A stretch of DNA of 64,000 nucleotides from Aquatica leii (GCA_035610365.1 CM069436.1:37641117-37705116), one strand, 5' to 3'. Shown: positions 48,160 to 59,260, numbered from the stretch's first letter. Numbers and translations: made by a program. The notes: generated by a model from the sequence alone, not told the origin.

Positions 48160-48575
48160 AGAAAACTATAAATTAGTACGGAAGGTAGAAAAGTTGTCAT
48201 TGGATATAATGACAGCAAAAGTCAATGATCTATTGACAAGTAACGCTGTCAAAATCCGAACTGTATTTATACCACAGGATGGCGTTTCGAAAACATTTTA
48301 AATATGTTGGTAATGTCTACACGACATACAAGAGTACGGTTGTCTGTCAGTATAGTTGTGGAAACACGTCGGTGTATCCTAGCGCTGACGAGTTCCTAAA
48401 GAACGAAACAGCTGCTAGTTCTGATGTTGTTTTTCACAATTAAACTGAAATTGTTCCCAACCTATTTTATAGTTGGGATTTTGACAGCGTTACTTGTCAA
48501 TAGATCATTGACTTTCGCTGTCATTAAATCCAATGACAACTTTTCTACCTTTCGTACTAATTTATCGTTTTCTGT
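48160..48575. repeat. inverted repeat enclosing a hammerhead motif
   Basis: Arms 48160-48260 and 48472-48575 are inverted copies at roughly 90 percent identity (anchor GTCAATGATCTATTGACAAG at 48222 and its reverse at about 48507). The arm at 48160 is open for translation (KVEKLSLDIMTAKVNDLLTS), but this is probably incidental. The 210-bp spacer holds the second hammerhead. It looks like a small composite or non-autonomous element. Confidence 0.75.
48345..48445 (+). ncRNA. hammerhead ribozyme motif, copy 2 (cleavage site lost)
   Basis: CTGACGA (48385-48391), stem II GTTC/GAAC (48392-48395 with 48401-48404, loop CTAAA) and GAAAC (48405-48409) form an intact conserved core. Stem I can form between CTAGC (48379-48383) and GCTAG (48414-48418). 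After GAAAC the sequence runs CAGCTG straight into stem I, so the TC of the cleavage triplet is missing and this copy should not cleave. Upstream it shares TATAGTTGTGGAAAC with copy 1, and downstream similarity continues to ACAATTA, so both are one family about 100 bp long. Confidence 0.65.
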
Positions 48576-49428
48576 AAAAAGACTTTATTATTCTTTAAAG
48601 TTATTAAAAGTTTGTTATATATTTATATTTTGACTAAAATTTAGTTTTTTTTATCTGCTGACACTATTTCTTAATTTGTTTTTTTTTTCTATAGTTCATA
48701 ATTTTTTAGATTTTTGTGTTTGAATTAATTAAGTCATCAGTTTTTAATTTTAAACTGATTTTGTATTTTGTTGTCCAATATGTTTTTCTTGTAAGTGTTC
48801 TGCTGTAATGTCTTTTTTGGTTTTTACAAATTTGTTTTCTAATTTTGTTAATTTTGTTTTTATTCTAAATAGTGGTGTTTGCTGTTTTAATAGTATCCTG
48901 CATCTAATTCTGCGAAGAATGGGTAAACAGCAAATTAAACAACTTGAGTTTCTTCTGAGTTTCTATAACCATTATCATTGCATAACGTTGTCTAGCCACT
49001 GTTGGATTTTTTTGCTTTTTTATTGCATAATGGTACTTTATATTCTGACCTCCATAAATGATATAAGACTTTTTAGAGTTGTTTTTTTTAATATTGACGT
49101 CTAAAATATTCTTTAATTGATACTTTAGACGTCTCTGTGTTTGTATTTAAATAGTGTTTTAATTAATTGTTGAACTTAATATTTCAATACAATCGAAAAA
49201 TTAATTAAATAAGTAAATAATTTAAATGTAATTTTTTTAGACTATTTTAAGTGCACAGTCTAATTTAAATATCGTTATTTAACGTGTATCTCACCTTCAT
49301 GAAAGTTTTCTAAATGTAACCGGTATTTGTCGAGGTTACCAGATTATTTTATCATCTTTGTTTTTACTTTATTAGAACAATCTTTTTACTATCACGTAAT
49401 AACGCTTAACTAATTTTTGTATTTCCAG
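48576..49428. other. upstream region of the CD36-family gene
   Basis: AT-rich, with a 98-codon plus frame at 48808-49104 that I do not recognise. The acceptor TTTGTATTTCCAG at 49416-49428 shows that an untranslated first exon lies somewhere upstream, but I could not locate it. Confidence 0.45.
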
Positions 49429-49471
49429 ATTAATGCTAACATATCAACCGTCAACTTAAGAAGACAGAAAT

Positions 49472-51185
49472 ATGCGAGCACTTAATAAATGTAATAAGTT
49501 CTTGTTATACATCGGTGTTATATTAATTATATTAGGATTAATACTTCTATTCAGTTTTTCGTCGCTACTTACCTACATCGTAAATATGTCATTAAGTTTA
49601 AGTGAAAATAGTGCGTCTTTTAAAGAATGGCAAATAACCAGACCGTTAACAATGGACATATACTTCTTCAATTGGACAAATCCTGAAGACATTAATAATC
49701 CTGATATTAAACCAAGATTTGTGGAAGTTGGTCCATATAGGTTATCTAACATACGCGAAAAAGTCAATATTACCTGGAACCCTCACAACGATACAGTTAC
49801 TTATAAGCAACTACTAGGTTATTATTTTGACGAGACTTCTCCAGGTAACTTCTCGGATGTAATAACGACTATCGATATGGTAGCTATAGTAAGTATTTTT
49901 ATTTTTATTCTACGTAATTATTTCATATTTGATTTTGCAGTCACTTGCACAAAGAACCAAAGACGCGTTCTTTTTTGTTAAAGACTCTGCAAAATTTGCA
50001 TTAATGTTTTCAGAGATATACATGCGAGCAACGGCAAGAGAAATGTTAGGAGGATTCAAGCATAGTCTTGTGACGGCTGCTAATGCTTTAAATTTTTTAA
50101 CCGGAGAAAATGCGCCAGATAAATTCGGATGGTTTTATACGGTAAGTCAAACATCGTCCTGGTTGAGAAATTTGCAACTCTTGCAATCTTTAATTTAGTA
50201 ATTAAGATATTTTTAGCCAAACCTAACCGTCGGTTTTGATGGCGTTTTCAATGTCAAAACAAAAGCGGGTAGCGATTTTGGAACATTGCAGTCGTGGAAC
50301 TACAATAACGTAACTTCAATGTTCAAAGATGAATGTGGACAGGTACAAGGATCAGCTGGAGAATTTTACCCGCAACATTTAAAACGTGATCACATCACAT
50401 ATTTTAGTGCTGATTTTTGCCGACCACTGGAATTTACTTATGAAAAAGATGTTGTGATAAAAGACATACCTAGTTATAAATATTCTGCATCAGATGCAAT
50501 ATTCGACAACGGTAAGTACTTACTGAAAAAACTTGTTTTTAAATTAAATCTTAAATATATTTAGGCACAAAAATTCCAAAAAACAAATGTTTTTGTACTG
50601 AAAAATGCTATCCTTCTGGAGTTATGGATAACTCTCCGTGTAGAAATGGCGTTCCTGTATTTTCTTCTTTGCCACATTTTTACTACGCGGACAAGTCTTA
50701 CGTAGATAAAGTTGAAGGCTTAAATCCTCAAAAAGAGAAACACGAGTTTTATTTTACTTTGGAACCAGTATGTTCTAAACCAATCCACCAAACTTAGATA
50801 AAGTATGTAATTTTTAGGAGATTGGCGTTATTACCAGTACTGCAGCTAGGTTGCAGCTAAACGTGTTATTACAACCGTTGCCAGATTTTCAGTAGGTTTA
50901 TAAATTAAATTAAAACAAAATTAATTATTTTGTTCTAGATTATTTAAAAGAGTACCTGAACTGATCTTTCCAATATTTTGGACAGAACAAAAAGTAGACC
51001 TTTACGATGAACACGCATCTGGAATTAGATTATTACTTATGGCTCCTACAATTAATAAAGTATTTTCAATAGTGTTAATTGTGACAGGGTTGTTAAGTAT
51101 ATCTTACGTTTCACTCATAATGTATTTCAATGAAAAACGAGTCACAAAAAGTAAATTGCCAAAAGTCGATATACCACTTAAATAA
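49472..51185 (+). CDS. CD36 / class B scavenger receptor family protein (croquemort/SCARB-like)
   Basis: Six coding exons with GT-AG introns: 49472-49888, 49941-50141, 50217-50511, 50565-50767, 50818-50891, 50939-51185; 478 residues, normal for the family. Residues about 11-33 form the first membrane helix, about 436-458 the second, leaving a large extracellular loop. Family signs: IYFFNWTNPEDI, VGPYRL, the Cys-rich part with six Cys at about 246, 274, 313, 315, 319 and 330 in the spacing of the three CD36 disulfides, and LPHFYYAD. Several NxS/T sites fit glycosylation. Family members bind lipoproteins, fatty acids or apoptotic cells at the plasma membrane; which of the insect subgroups this is I cannot prove. 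The start is the first ATG behind a 5'UTR acceptor at 49428. AATAAA at 51222 is the likely poly(A) signal. The frame is fully open and the introns are short (49-75 bp), unlike the decayed surroundings. Confidence 0.95.
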
Positions 51186-51221
51186 TACATTTTTTTATTA
51201 TGTATAGTTATAATTTTTGTA

Positions 51222-51227
51222 AATAAA
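51222..51227 (+). promoter_or_regulatory. poly(A) signal of the CD36-family gene
   Basis: AATAAA 37 bases behind the stop codon, followed by T-rich sequence. Confidence 0.7.
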
Positions 51228-51623
51228 ATTATTGTTTTTATAAATATTTATTATTATTATAGTGCTACAACGTTTTACTTAATCTTTATGTAGTACTTAA
51301 TCATTATTGATCTCAGATTTATACTCAATGAAATTACAAGTTATTTGTTTAATTTAATAAATAAAGCCTCACAATTTTTTTAGATAGATGATTACCTCAA
51401 TCCGCAAATCAAAATATGGTTGTCTGTTAAGTTTTATGTTTTCTATTAGAAATTAAATTAAATAAAAACTAGTTTTTTAATTTTTAAAAACTTTTAAAAA
51501 CTTGATTCTTTAAATACAAAATAATAGTGTTCTTTTTATTGCACAAAGATCGTATAGCGCGGCCCTACCGGACCATGCGCTAAAAAATAAAATTAACTTA
51601 ACTTAACATAAAATAAAAGATTT
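51228..51623. other. AT-rich stretch behind the CD36-family gene, nothing recognised
   Basis: No frame with recognisable homology. A short GC-rich island (TAGCGCGGCCCTACCGG, near 51554) stands out but has no match that I can name. Confidence 0.45.
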
Positions 51624-51782
51624 AAGGCGGGTTGCACAAAGCAAATCAAAAATGTAACAACTAATTATTTCTCTAAACAATTGCTACATAGCCAATGAAA
51701 CCACGTTTATTCGTGATGTAACAATTGATTTCAGAAATAATCACTTGCTACATTTTTGATTTGCGTTGTGCAACCCGCTTTT
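51624..51782. mobile_element. 159-bp hairpin MITE with GGGTTGCACAA ends
   Basis: AAGGCGGGTTGCACAAAGC at the left end is matched in inverse by GCGTTGTGCAACCCGCTTTT at the right; pairing continues through AAATCAAAAATGTA. The loop of about 80 bp has no gene. MITEs starting GGGTTGCACA are common in insect genomes. Confidence 0.8.
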
Positions 51783-52377
51783 AGTGATGAATAAAACTTA
51801 AACGTAACAAAATGTATCGGTTGCCAAACCGTCACCCAGATAGGCATGCTATTCAGTCAGACCTTTACCTCGTCCATACGAAGGACAGCGTCGTTTGGCC
51901 ACCGCTTCTTCACTTTCCTCAGAACAAGACAGACCCCCACAAAATTAATCACATGTTCGTCTTGTTTCAAGTTATGAAGAGAGCACCTCAGCATCCAGCC
52001 TACAACTCATGCCTTGCTATTTAAATCAACAGCTTTGCCTCGAAGCTTGATTACTTACTTTTGGTCTCTTAGACTGACTCCGTTCTTTAAGTAGCGGTCC
52101 TGTCTCATCACGCTATGGCTAAGTTGTTTATATAGCAAACAGTAATTGGCAAAGGCTGCCAACTTCTTTGAACTTTATCTATAAACTTATCTTGCAGTTC
52201 TCTTATCCTATCAGCTTATTCTATTACTCCATCTCACCCTTCTAGCAAAATAGGTTTTCAGCTAACTGTTCCACTCCACTGTACCATCAAATATTTTTAA
52301 CCACTTATCTACCTAATATGTATCAGTATCAGTAGACACAACTAAAAGTTTTTTGTAATAGCGAAGGCGTCCACGGC
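51783..52377. other. more GC-balanced stretch, no gene recognised
   Basis: A 70-codon plus frame (51812-52024, YRLPNRHPDRHAIQSDLYL) has unusual composition for the window but no recognised family and no clear splice sites. It may be repeat-derived. Confidence 0.4.
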
Positions 52378-52449
52378 CAGAATCTATACTAAGATAAGAA
52401 TGTCTTCCGGGTTTGGACCGTGTCATTGTTGTTGTAACCGAAGTTTCCA

Positions 52450-52484
52450 ACGTTTTGCCCACTTTCGTAAGGGACGACATCAAG
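52450..52484 (-). ncRNA. hammerhead-like motif in the left PLE arm
   Basis: Minus strand: TTGATGT where CUGAUGA is expected, stem II CGTCCC/GGGC around TTACGAAAGT, then AAAACG where GAAACG is expected. Position in the arm matches known PLE hammerheads. Core changes make activity unlikely. Confidence 0.5.
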
Positions 52485-52505
52485 GCGTAAAATAAATCGC
52501 AAAAC

Positions 52506-54960
52506 TCAAACAAGTAACCGAAATCTAACTAAGAACTTCTCAAAAGTTAGGTTATCCACTTGTGAAACAAACCGTAATCTAAACTCTGAAAAGGTAAGAA
52601 AGAAAACGACAACTTCAAAAAGCAAACGAAAATCTAACAAAGAACCACTACCGAGATAGGTAATCAACTTGTGAACCAAGCCAGATCCAAAACTCCGTAG
52701 AAGTGACTTAGGAAGAAAATTCTCCGTATTTAAAGGAAAAAAATCGTTACGGATGGTTAAGCTAGACCCTGATTGGGTTACGGTTCCTAGAGGGCGTGTT
52801 TTTGATAAATTACTAATCACCGGGCACCAAAGAGGGGATAGCTCAAAACCATGATCTCGATTGAAGTTATTGGAGTGTTTGATGATTTCTATGCTTTCTC
52901 GGAATTTCCTGTTGAAAAAGAATGGAGATTTGGCAATCAACGAAACATTATCAAAATATATCTTGTGACCTGTAGTAAAATGATGTTAAACAACCGCAGA
53001 CTTTGACATATACCTTTTCCTTATACAAAGATCATGTACATTACTCGCATTTCAGATGCGAGTAATGACGGACGACCGGTTTCACCAATGTAAACTAAAC
53101 CACATGAACAAGGAATTTGGTATACACCTTGAAATGAAAGTGTAGGAAATTTGTCCTTGGGAGAAGGAAGAATCTGAGAGATTTTGCTTGTCGAGTTGAA
53201 TATGGGTTTAATACCATTCTTACGAAGAAGTTTCCTTTTTGATCTGTAACCTTGTGAATGTAGGTTAAAAAGGCCAATTTTGGGTTGGATTCGGGAGTAG
53301 AAATGTTAGGTAATCGAATACGTGAATGTAGACGACGATTAATAACTCTATGAATATCTCGCTTTACATAACCATTGTTCACTAAGGTTTTAGTAAGATG
53401 ACGGAGTTCCGAGTCTAGATTCTCAGGTTGGCAAATAGAAAAGACACGATGAACCAAAGATTCAATAACAGAACGTTTCCGTCCAAGATGATGATAAGAC
53501 GAAAAAAAACGTTTCTGTCCGTATGGGTGGGTTTGCGATAAACAAAATGGCCCAGAAGTCCGTCGGGCTTACGAGTCACAAGAACGTCAAGAAATGGAAG
53601 AGTACCATTACTTTCGATTTCCATAGTAAATTTGATATCTAAGTGTTGATTATTAAGATGATCAAGAAACTTAGACAACTCAAGATGACCATGAGACCGA
53701 ACAATAAACGTGTCGTCCACATACCTAAACCATACTTTAGGTTTTAATATTGATGATTCCAAAGCAACCGTTTCAAAAGATTCCATCAAAATGTTAGCTA
53801 CAATAGGTGATAGAGGAAAACCCATAGCAGCACCAGAATCCTGTTCGTAAAACTTGTTATCAAATTGGAAGTAAGTAGACGATAAACCCTTATTAATAAG
53901 AGGAAGCAAACTCAAGTCCTTGCCATGTTGAGACAGAATCTGTTTGATGATAATAAGCGAATCCTTAATAGGAACTTTAGTAAAAAGTAAAGCAACATCA
54001 AAGCTCACGAGAAAATCTTAGGGTTTAAGTTTTATAGTTTCTAGACGTTGAATAAAATGCTGAGAGTTGAGTATGTCAGAAAAGGTTTTACCTGTAAATT
54101 CGCAAAGAATGTTGGACAAGAACTTGGTTAGCTTGTAGGTAGGAGATTGGATAGTACTGACGATAGGTCAAAAAAGATTACCTTGTTCGTGAATTTTGAC
54201 AAGTCCATATAGACGAGGTGGTTTAGAATCTGATGGGGTAAGTCGACGTTTAGTTTCAGGAGGTAGATTGGAAGATTTGATGATTTGGCTGACTTCACGT
54301 TCAATCCTCAAAGTGGGGTTGTGAGTTAGAAGAGCGTAAGTTTCCTCAGACAAAGTAGAATTGATTTTCGTAACATAATCAAGTTGGTTCAAAACTACAG
54401 TAGCGTTGCCTTTGTCGGCTGGAAGAACAATAATATCAAAGTTCTTACAAAGACTTTTTAGAGCTGAGTCTTCCGAAATGTTGGATTTAGAAATTTTGGA
54501 TGATACAAAGATTTTGCCAGTGTTAATACGAATGGGTTCTGAGATGTGGCGAGAAAGATGTCTTATAGAGGACTCAACAGCACATAAAATATCTTCTTTA
54601 GGAATACGTTTGGAAGCAACCGCAAAATTCAGACCCTTAGAGAGCACCGATTCTTGTTCTGAGGTGAGAACCAAACTAGATAAATTGACAACCGTCTTTA
54701 AGGAGTTAGTAGTGGATGAAACTTTACGATTCTTGGATTCCAATAATTGAAACTTTTTGAGATGATCTTCAGTGGTTAGTCGTAGACAGGTATCAGACTG
54801 CTGGTAAATAATGTTGTCGAAGAGTTTCCAATCATCCGGGGATAGAGTGTTGGCTAACTCAAGATGAAGATAAAAAAGTTGCTTCGAAATGGTGTCTAAC
54901 TCTCGCCTAGTTTGCTTAATCCGTGACGATCCTTTTCCTTTAAATACGGAGACTATTTCT
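52506..54960 (-). pseudogene. PLE reverse transcriptase / GIY-YIG, nearly full length
   Basis: From about 54960 downward: IKQTRRELDTISKQLFYLHL (N-terminal), NFAVASKRIPKEDILCAV, VLPADKGNATVVLN (the PLE signature), LYGLVKIHE (54170-54200), SFDVALLFTKVPI (54000), SGAAMGFPLSPIVANILM, WFRYVDDTFIV (YVDD 53706-53725), LPFLDVLVTR, then a connection domain and the GIY-YIG part near 53060-53140 (VYQIPCSCGLVYIGETGRP), ending with a tail that passes into the left arm. About three to five breaks. The CSCGLVYIGETGR part fits the Cys-bearing GIY-YIG of Penelope/Poseidon types. The enzyme would nick the target and prime reverse transcription there. Confidence 0.9.
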
Positions 54961-55187
54961 TCTTAAGTCACTTCTACGGAGTTTAGAATCTGACTTGGTT
55001 CACAAGTTGATTACCTAACTCGGTAGTGGTTCTTTGTTAGATTTTCGTGTGCTTTTTCAAGTTATCGTTTTCTTTCTTACCTTTTCAGAGTTTAGATTGT
55101 GACTTGTTTCACAAGTGGATAACCTAACTTTTGAATTTTTAGTTAGATTTCGTTTACTTGTTTGAGTTTTGCGATTTATCTCACGCC

Positions 55188-55222
55188 CTAATAAAGCGCC
55201 TTACGAAAGTGGGCGAAACGTT
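55188..55222 (+). ncRNA. hammerhead-like motif in the right PLE arm
   Basis: Plus strand: CTAATAA (for CUGAUGA), stem II GCGCC/GGGC around TTACGAAAGT, then an intact GAAACG. Inverse partner of the left-arm motif; the two arms have decayed at different core bases. Confidence 0.5.
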
Positions 55223-55289
55223 GGCAACTTTGGTTACAACAACAATGACACGGTCCAGACCCGGAAGACATTCTCATCTTAGTATAAAT

Positions 55290-55720
55290 TTTTTTATATA
55301 CGATAGGTGCAGTCTTAAACTGAAAAAAAAATATTGAGTTCAGTCCGGTTTCAACAGCAATTACATAGTTGGGAGTGTTGTATCGGAGACTACTTTTTAA
55401 GTTTATCATACTTTTTGTAGACACAAATTTGACCTGCATAGATTGATCTACATACAGTATTGAAAACTGTTGTTTTTGCCTCAAAACTTACTCCAGGTCT
55501 TTGCATTACAACCCCCAAGCTTAGATTCAGTGCGGATTTAGCCGCTGCTGCCTTTTCTTTAAAGTGAGCTTGGCCGTCAGATATGTGACCACCTTTACAA
55601 ACTCATTTTTATAATCCCACTTGTTTGCAGATGCCAGCTTACCACTTTTTCTAAACACAATGAGATATAACATAGTAACTGGAAAAGCCGTTTTGTACAT
55701 GTAGACGCTTATCGGGGCAA
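55290..55720 (-). mobile_element. LINE 3' fragment
   Basis: The minus frame reads IIIFRKSGKLASANKWDYK (near 55620-55665), then a region with VTYLTAKLTLKK, FNTVCRSIYAGQICVYKKYDK, and NTPNYVIAVETGLNSI (near 55345-55395). These match the RT-C-terminal block of insect LINEs, normally IVFRKGGKLxxxxKWxY...VFNAVCRSILCYGAQVWG...TPNYALxLETGL. Truncated at the 5' side, with several shifts. Confidence 0.75.
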
Positions 55721-56379
55721 AAACGTATAAAGTTGACGACGTTTGAAAGGTAGAAATAAAATTAAAAATTGTATGACAACAATAAGTATACTTCTTAAAT
55801 TAAAAATACAAATCATTAAAAATAAAATACAACATTATGTATTTTTAAATAAAACTAAATCTAATAGAACTACTATTTTTAAGAATGACGTCAGCATTAT
55901 AGTAGCAGTAAGTTTTCAATTGAAATTCAAACTATATACTAATTACTAATTATTAAACAAGTAATTTTCCTCTTATGATACACGCAGTCAAACTCATCTA
56001 GAATTGTGTAAATATAACTTTCAAATATCATTTTACTTATTACTTTTTGGACGGTGGTCGCAAAAATAGTTTTTACATTACTCTTTCCGTTTATAAATCT
56101 CTTTATTACGAATAAGCTAAGATTATCAAATTTGTTATTGTGCACCTTAAGCAACTAAAATTGACAAAACTAAAATTATCGAATGTAACAAAGCACTAAA
56201 CTATACGCGATAATTTGCTTTCATGTACGCATAAACGTCGTAGTTTTGTAAAAAAAATGTCTATCTGGCTATTTTTGGATTGATATTTTTTTCGACAGCG
56301 TTAACCTAAAGCTATTGCAATCTGCCACAATCTTTTTATAGCATTTATAGAACCTAGACTTTCCGACTCGAAACTGTGT
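55721..56379. other. AT-rich stretch, nothing recognised
   Basis: Overlapping short frames on both strands near 55743-56154 without motif. Confidence 0.5.
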
Positions 56380-57640
56380 TACTAACTTTCAGAAAAAGTT
56401 ATTTGCTTACTATAATAAAAAAATTCTATAAACTTGCCATCGTCTTGCCTTTGTAATAAAATAGCACCGTAACCAAACGATTTGGCGTCACAATGAAGTT
56501 CCGTTTTTAGTTCAGGTGCATAGACGGACAAGATTAAAGAAAAGATTAATATTTTTTTAATTGTAATAGCTTCCAACTCGAGAAACAACTGAGAGCGTCT
56601 AAATGCGGCATACGTGTTTTAGGTCTGTATTTGATATCAAAAGTGAACTCCTGTACCTACAGCCACTATCTACCAACTCGCGGTATTAAATCCTTGTTCG
56701 TAAACGTTGTTCTCAGGGCATTACAATCAGTCACTACTTTAAACTGTAAACCCCACCACTTAACATCTTTACGTGTTAATCGTGTTAGAGACTCAACAAC
56801 CTTTAAGAAGTTTTGCACAAATTTCCTAATGTAGCTCACTAAACCGACCAATTGACACAACTATTTAATGTTTTTTGGCGATATTATGTTTACAATAGCC
56901 GCAATCATAGCTCGTTCCGGTTTAATTTCTTTACTACTAACTTCACGACCTAAGAATTTACCGTCCTCCACAGTTGTCGATGGAATAATTATATCGTCTA
57001 TGTAAGGAAACGCTATTGTGTTTTGTAGTGATCTAAGCACTTTGTTCATTAGAGTTTGAAAAACTGCCAGTGAAATACAAAGTCTGAATGACATGCGTAA
57101 AAACTCATAATGCGCATTGGGTGTAATAAATGCAGTTTTATTCATTGAGTCTTCACTGACCAACATTTGATTAAACCCCGAAAACATGTCAAACGCTGTA
57201 AAGTTCTTATCACCTTTTTTGTCACCACCAAGACAGTTGAGCTGATTTTCAACAAAAGGGAGAGAATACTTACTATCTTTAACAGTAATAGCATTCAATC
57301 GTCTATGCACATTCTGTAGTCACCGGTCTTTTTCTGCACGACTAAGACTGGGCTGGCGCACTCCGAGTTGGATTTTCCAATAATTTCATTCGTTAACAAT
57401 TCACTAACAATACCTTTTAGAATTGCTTTCTCATGTGGTGACATTCGGCAGAGGTTGCAAGAAATAGGTTTCTGTGTGACTAACTTTATTTCTAGCTTTG
57501 TAGTGTCAGTGTTTCCCATTGTAGTCACAAGGGTCAAAATTCGATTACTAAATTTATGTAATAGTTATTTACACTTAAATATATCGTCGTCTGTCATGTC
57601 GTCTCCAAACACTACTTCATACTCTTCGTCTTTACTATAG
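56380..57640 (-). mobile_element. Ty3/gypsy element B: RT and RNase H remnant
   Basis: Minus-strand pol fossil: KAILKGIVSELLTNEII, SPVLVVQKKTGDYRMCIDD (57295-57400), RRLNAITVKDSKYSLPFVE, FTAFDMFSGFNQMLV, TAFITPNAHYEFLRM, FPYIDDIIIPSTT (YIDD near 56990), then the RNase H start LKTELHCDAKSFGYGAILLQRQ (about 56450-56510). Several breaks. Unlike the element at the left edge its base composition is close to the surroundings, so it is old. Fossil. Confidence 0.9.
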
Positions 57641-57660
57641 ATTTCGAGTTGTTACGTGCA

Positions 57661-58030
57661 AAATGTTTCTAACGGATTACTCTGTATATTTAATTGAAAT
57701 TAGATTCCGGTTTTGACGCCCTCTGCCGATCTTTTCTTGTGACTGTCATTTTATGACGGAATCGTTAAGCTGTCAACTGCATAAAACGGCCTGTGCGGCT
57801 TAAAAATAATTTCGAAGGACATCCTTAATAATGGAAATCAAATTATAATTTCATTACGTTCGTAAAATAATTGAGTCGTCACAGGGTAAGATAGTTACAT
57901 CTGTTTTATTAGAATTCTGTTGTATTTTCTCGTTAATTTGATAGCCGTTCCACCACGTTCTGACCCACATGTTTCTATTTAATAAAGAATAATGAGGGAT
58001 TAATATCGACAAATACTTTCATGGGACAAG
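57661..58030. other. region between gypsy fragments, nothing recognised
   Basis: No frame or repeat recognised. Composition is moderately AT-rich. Confidence 0.4.
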
Positions 58031-58038
58031 TATAACTC

Positions 58039-58047
58039 TATATATAA
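58039..58047 (+). promoter_or_regulatory. TATA box (candidate)
   Basis: TATATATAAGGCC, plus strand, about 60 bp before the ATG of the candidate exon pair; a start site 30 bp downstream would leave a 5'UTR of about 30-35 nt. An LTR promoter is an alternative. Confidence 0.4.
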
Positions 58048-58105
58048 GGCCTACGGTTAACACAAAAAAAACCGAAAACAATCACTTTTCTGCGAGATCC
58101 TACTC

Positions 58106-58325
58106 ATGCGGCAAACACCTGCGAAACCAACTTTCATTGAAGGTGTACAACAGCATTCGACAATCGGGTTATGTTATGTGTACTTTCTTTTAGCAATAAT
58201 TAACAATTTTTGTAGATCTTTGATTTTGTGAGTCATTGTGTTGACACGATTTGCTACTCAAATTTATTTCAGGCTCACTTGCCGGAGAAAACGTTTTCTT
58301 CGACCAAGTAGGTACTGGATTGTGG
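58106..58325 (+). CDS. candidate small gene, first two exons
   Basis: Exon 1 58106-58142 (MRQTPAKPTFIE plus one base), intron 58143-58272 (GT...TTTATTTCAG), exon 2 58273-58325, then GTAAGT. Splicing keeps the frame: the single base left over in exon 1 is completed by the first two bases of exon 2 to a Gly codon, and 17 codons follow (SLAGENVFFDQVGTGLW). A strong TATA box lies in front. Codons of exon 2 are less AT-rich than the surroundings. No further exon was found within the window and I do not recognise the product, so this may be a chance combination or part of a transposon inserted between the gypsy fragments. Confidence 0.3.
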
Positions 58326-58689
58326 GTAAGTTTATTTACTTATTTTATCGCTGTCGGAAAGGTCGCTCACGAAACTTTGGCTAGTGTTAATTCCGTAATT
58401 ACTATCATTGTTTTATTACCATTAAGGTAGTATCATTAATGATTTTGTGTGTATCGCCTGCTGTGTACAAACAATATTTACTACGCAATTTTCTTCGCTG
58501 TTCGCTTCGACTTACCTTACATATGTATTGTGTGTTGCCGATACTGCTGGCATTTATGCACTGAGAATTCGATATACTTGTGTTAATCATCGACGTTACT
58601 AAATTAAAGTTGTTATACTTGTTAATCTTTTTTTTATGGCAACATACCTTTCTCGTTTAATTGTTGTTACATATTAACAAATTTTGGCT

Positions 58690-59260
58690 ACTCGAACATC
58701 AGAGTGACAAGGATTATGAACCTCAAATTTAGTTACAAGTTTGGACCGTCTGTCGTGATTGAGGCAGAAGTGTTAATTTGGATTTGATCTGGCGCCTTTA
58801 AGCATAATTCCCTTGAACCTCCCCGATCTCCGACTGTGTGAGTTGGCCGTGCAAGGTTGGTAAGACCTAAAGCTTGTAACAGAGTCTACACACTTGTTTT
58901 ACTTCACCCAACTGTAATATGCACACTAGAGTGCGTACTTTAGAGAGCATAATGCAGTCATACAATAATTTGTCCTCGTTAACCACAGTTACTTGTATCA
59001 CCGCGTTCGGTTGACCTACCCGTAGGTTTAGTTCTCTTACCCACATTCGCGACGTAGTTTCCGTCAAAACTACGTAATACAGTGTTTTCATGTCACGGCA
59101 CTAATCCGAGGTTAGTGGCTACACACTGGCAAATTATGGTGCAGGCACTTCCGGTACCTACTAAACATTTCAATTTTTTACCATTCAAAATAGCAAACGT
59201 GAGGTATAGGTTCACATTTGTTTGTTTTCTTAATGCATTAATGTCATTGGCCTCTAGTTT
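58690..59260 (-). mobile_element. gypsy element B: protease region remnant
   Basis: Minus-strand fossil with a protease-like block LYLTFAILNGKKLKCLVGTGSACTII (its middle at 59130-59200), followed by WVRELNLRVGQPNAVIQVTV. It probably belongs to the same element as the RT remnant at 56380-57640, separated from it by about 1 kb of unrelated sequence. Broken; no Gag was confirmed upstream. Confidence 0.6.

Larger units (their letters stand above)
52378..55285 (-). mobile_element. Penelope-like element with inverted terminal arms
   Basis: A nearly complete PLE body on the minus strand is flanked by inverted arms of about 225 bp: 52378-52605 and 55060-55285 (anchors: ATACTAAGATAAGAATGTCTT at left against its near-reverse at the far right; GTGAAACAAACCGTAATCT against AGATTGTGACTTGTTTCAC). 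Each arm contains a hammerhead-like motif. Inverted pLTR arrangement is known for Penelope. The element is closely related to the remnant at 19815-20990. Confidence 0.92.

Noticed and set aside
48101-48301. 66-codon frame as a gene
   Set aside because: Most of it lies in an inverted-repeat arm; no start context, no homologue recognised.
51812-52024. 70-codon plus frame near the CD36 gene
   Set aside because: Composition is unusual, but there is no recognisable family, splice site or promoter; left as unassigned sequence.
54406-54750. Plus-strand 114-codon frame
   Set aside because: Antisense shadow of the PLE N-terminal region.
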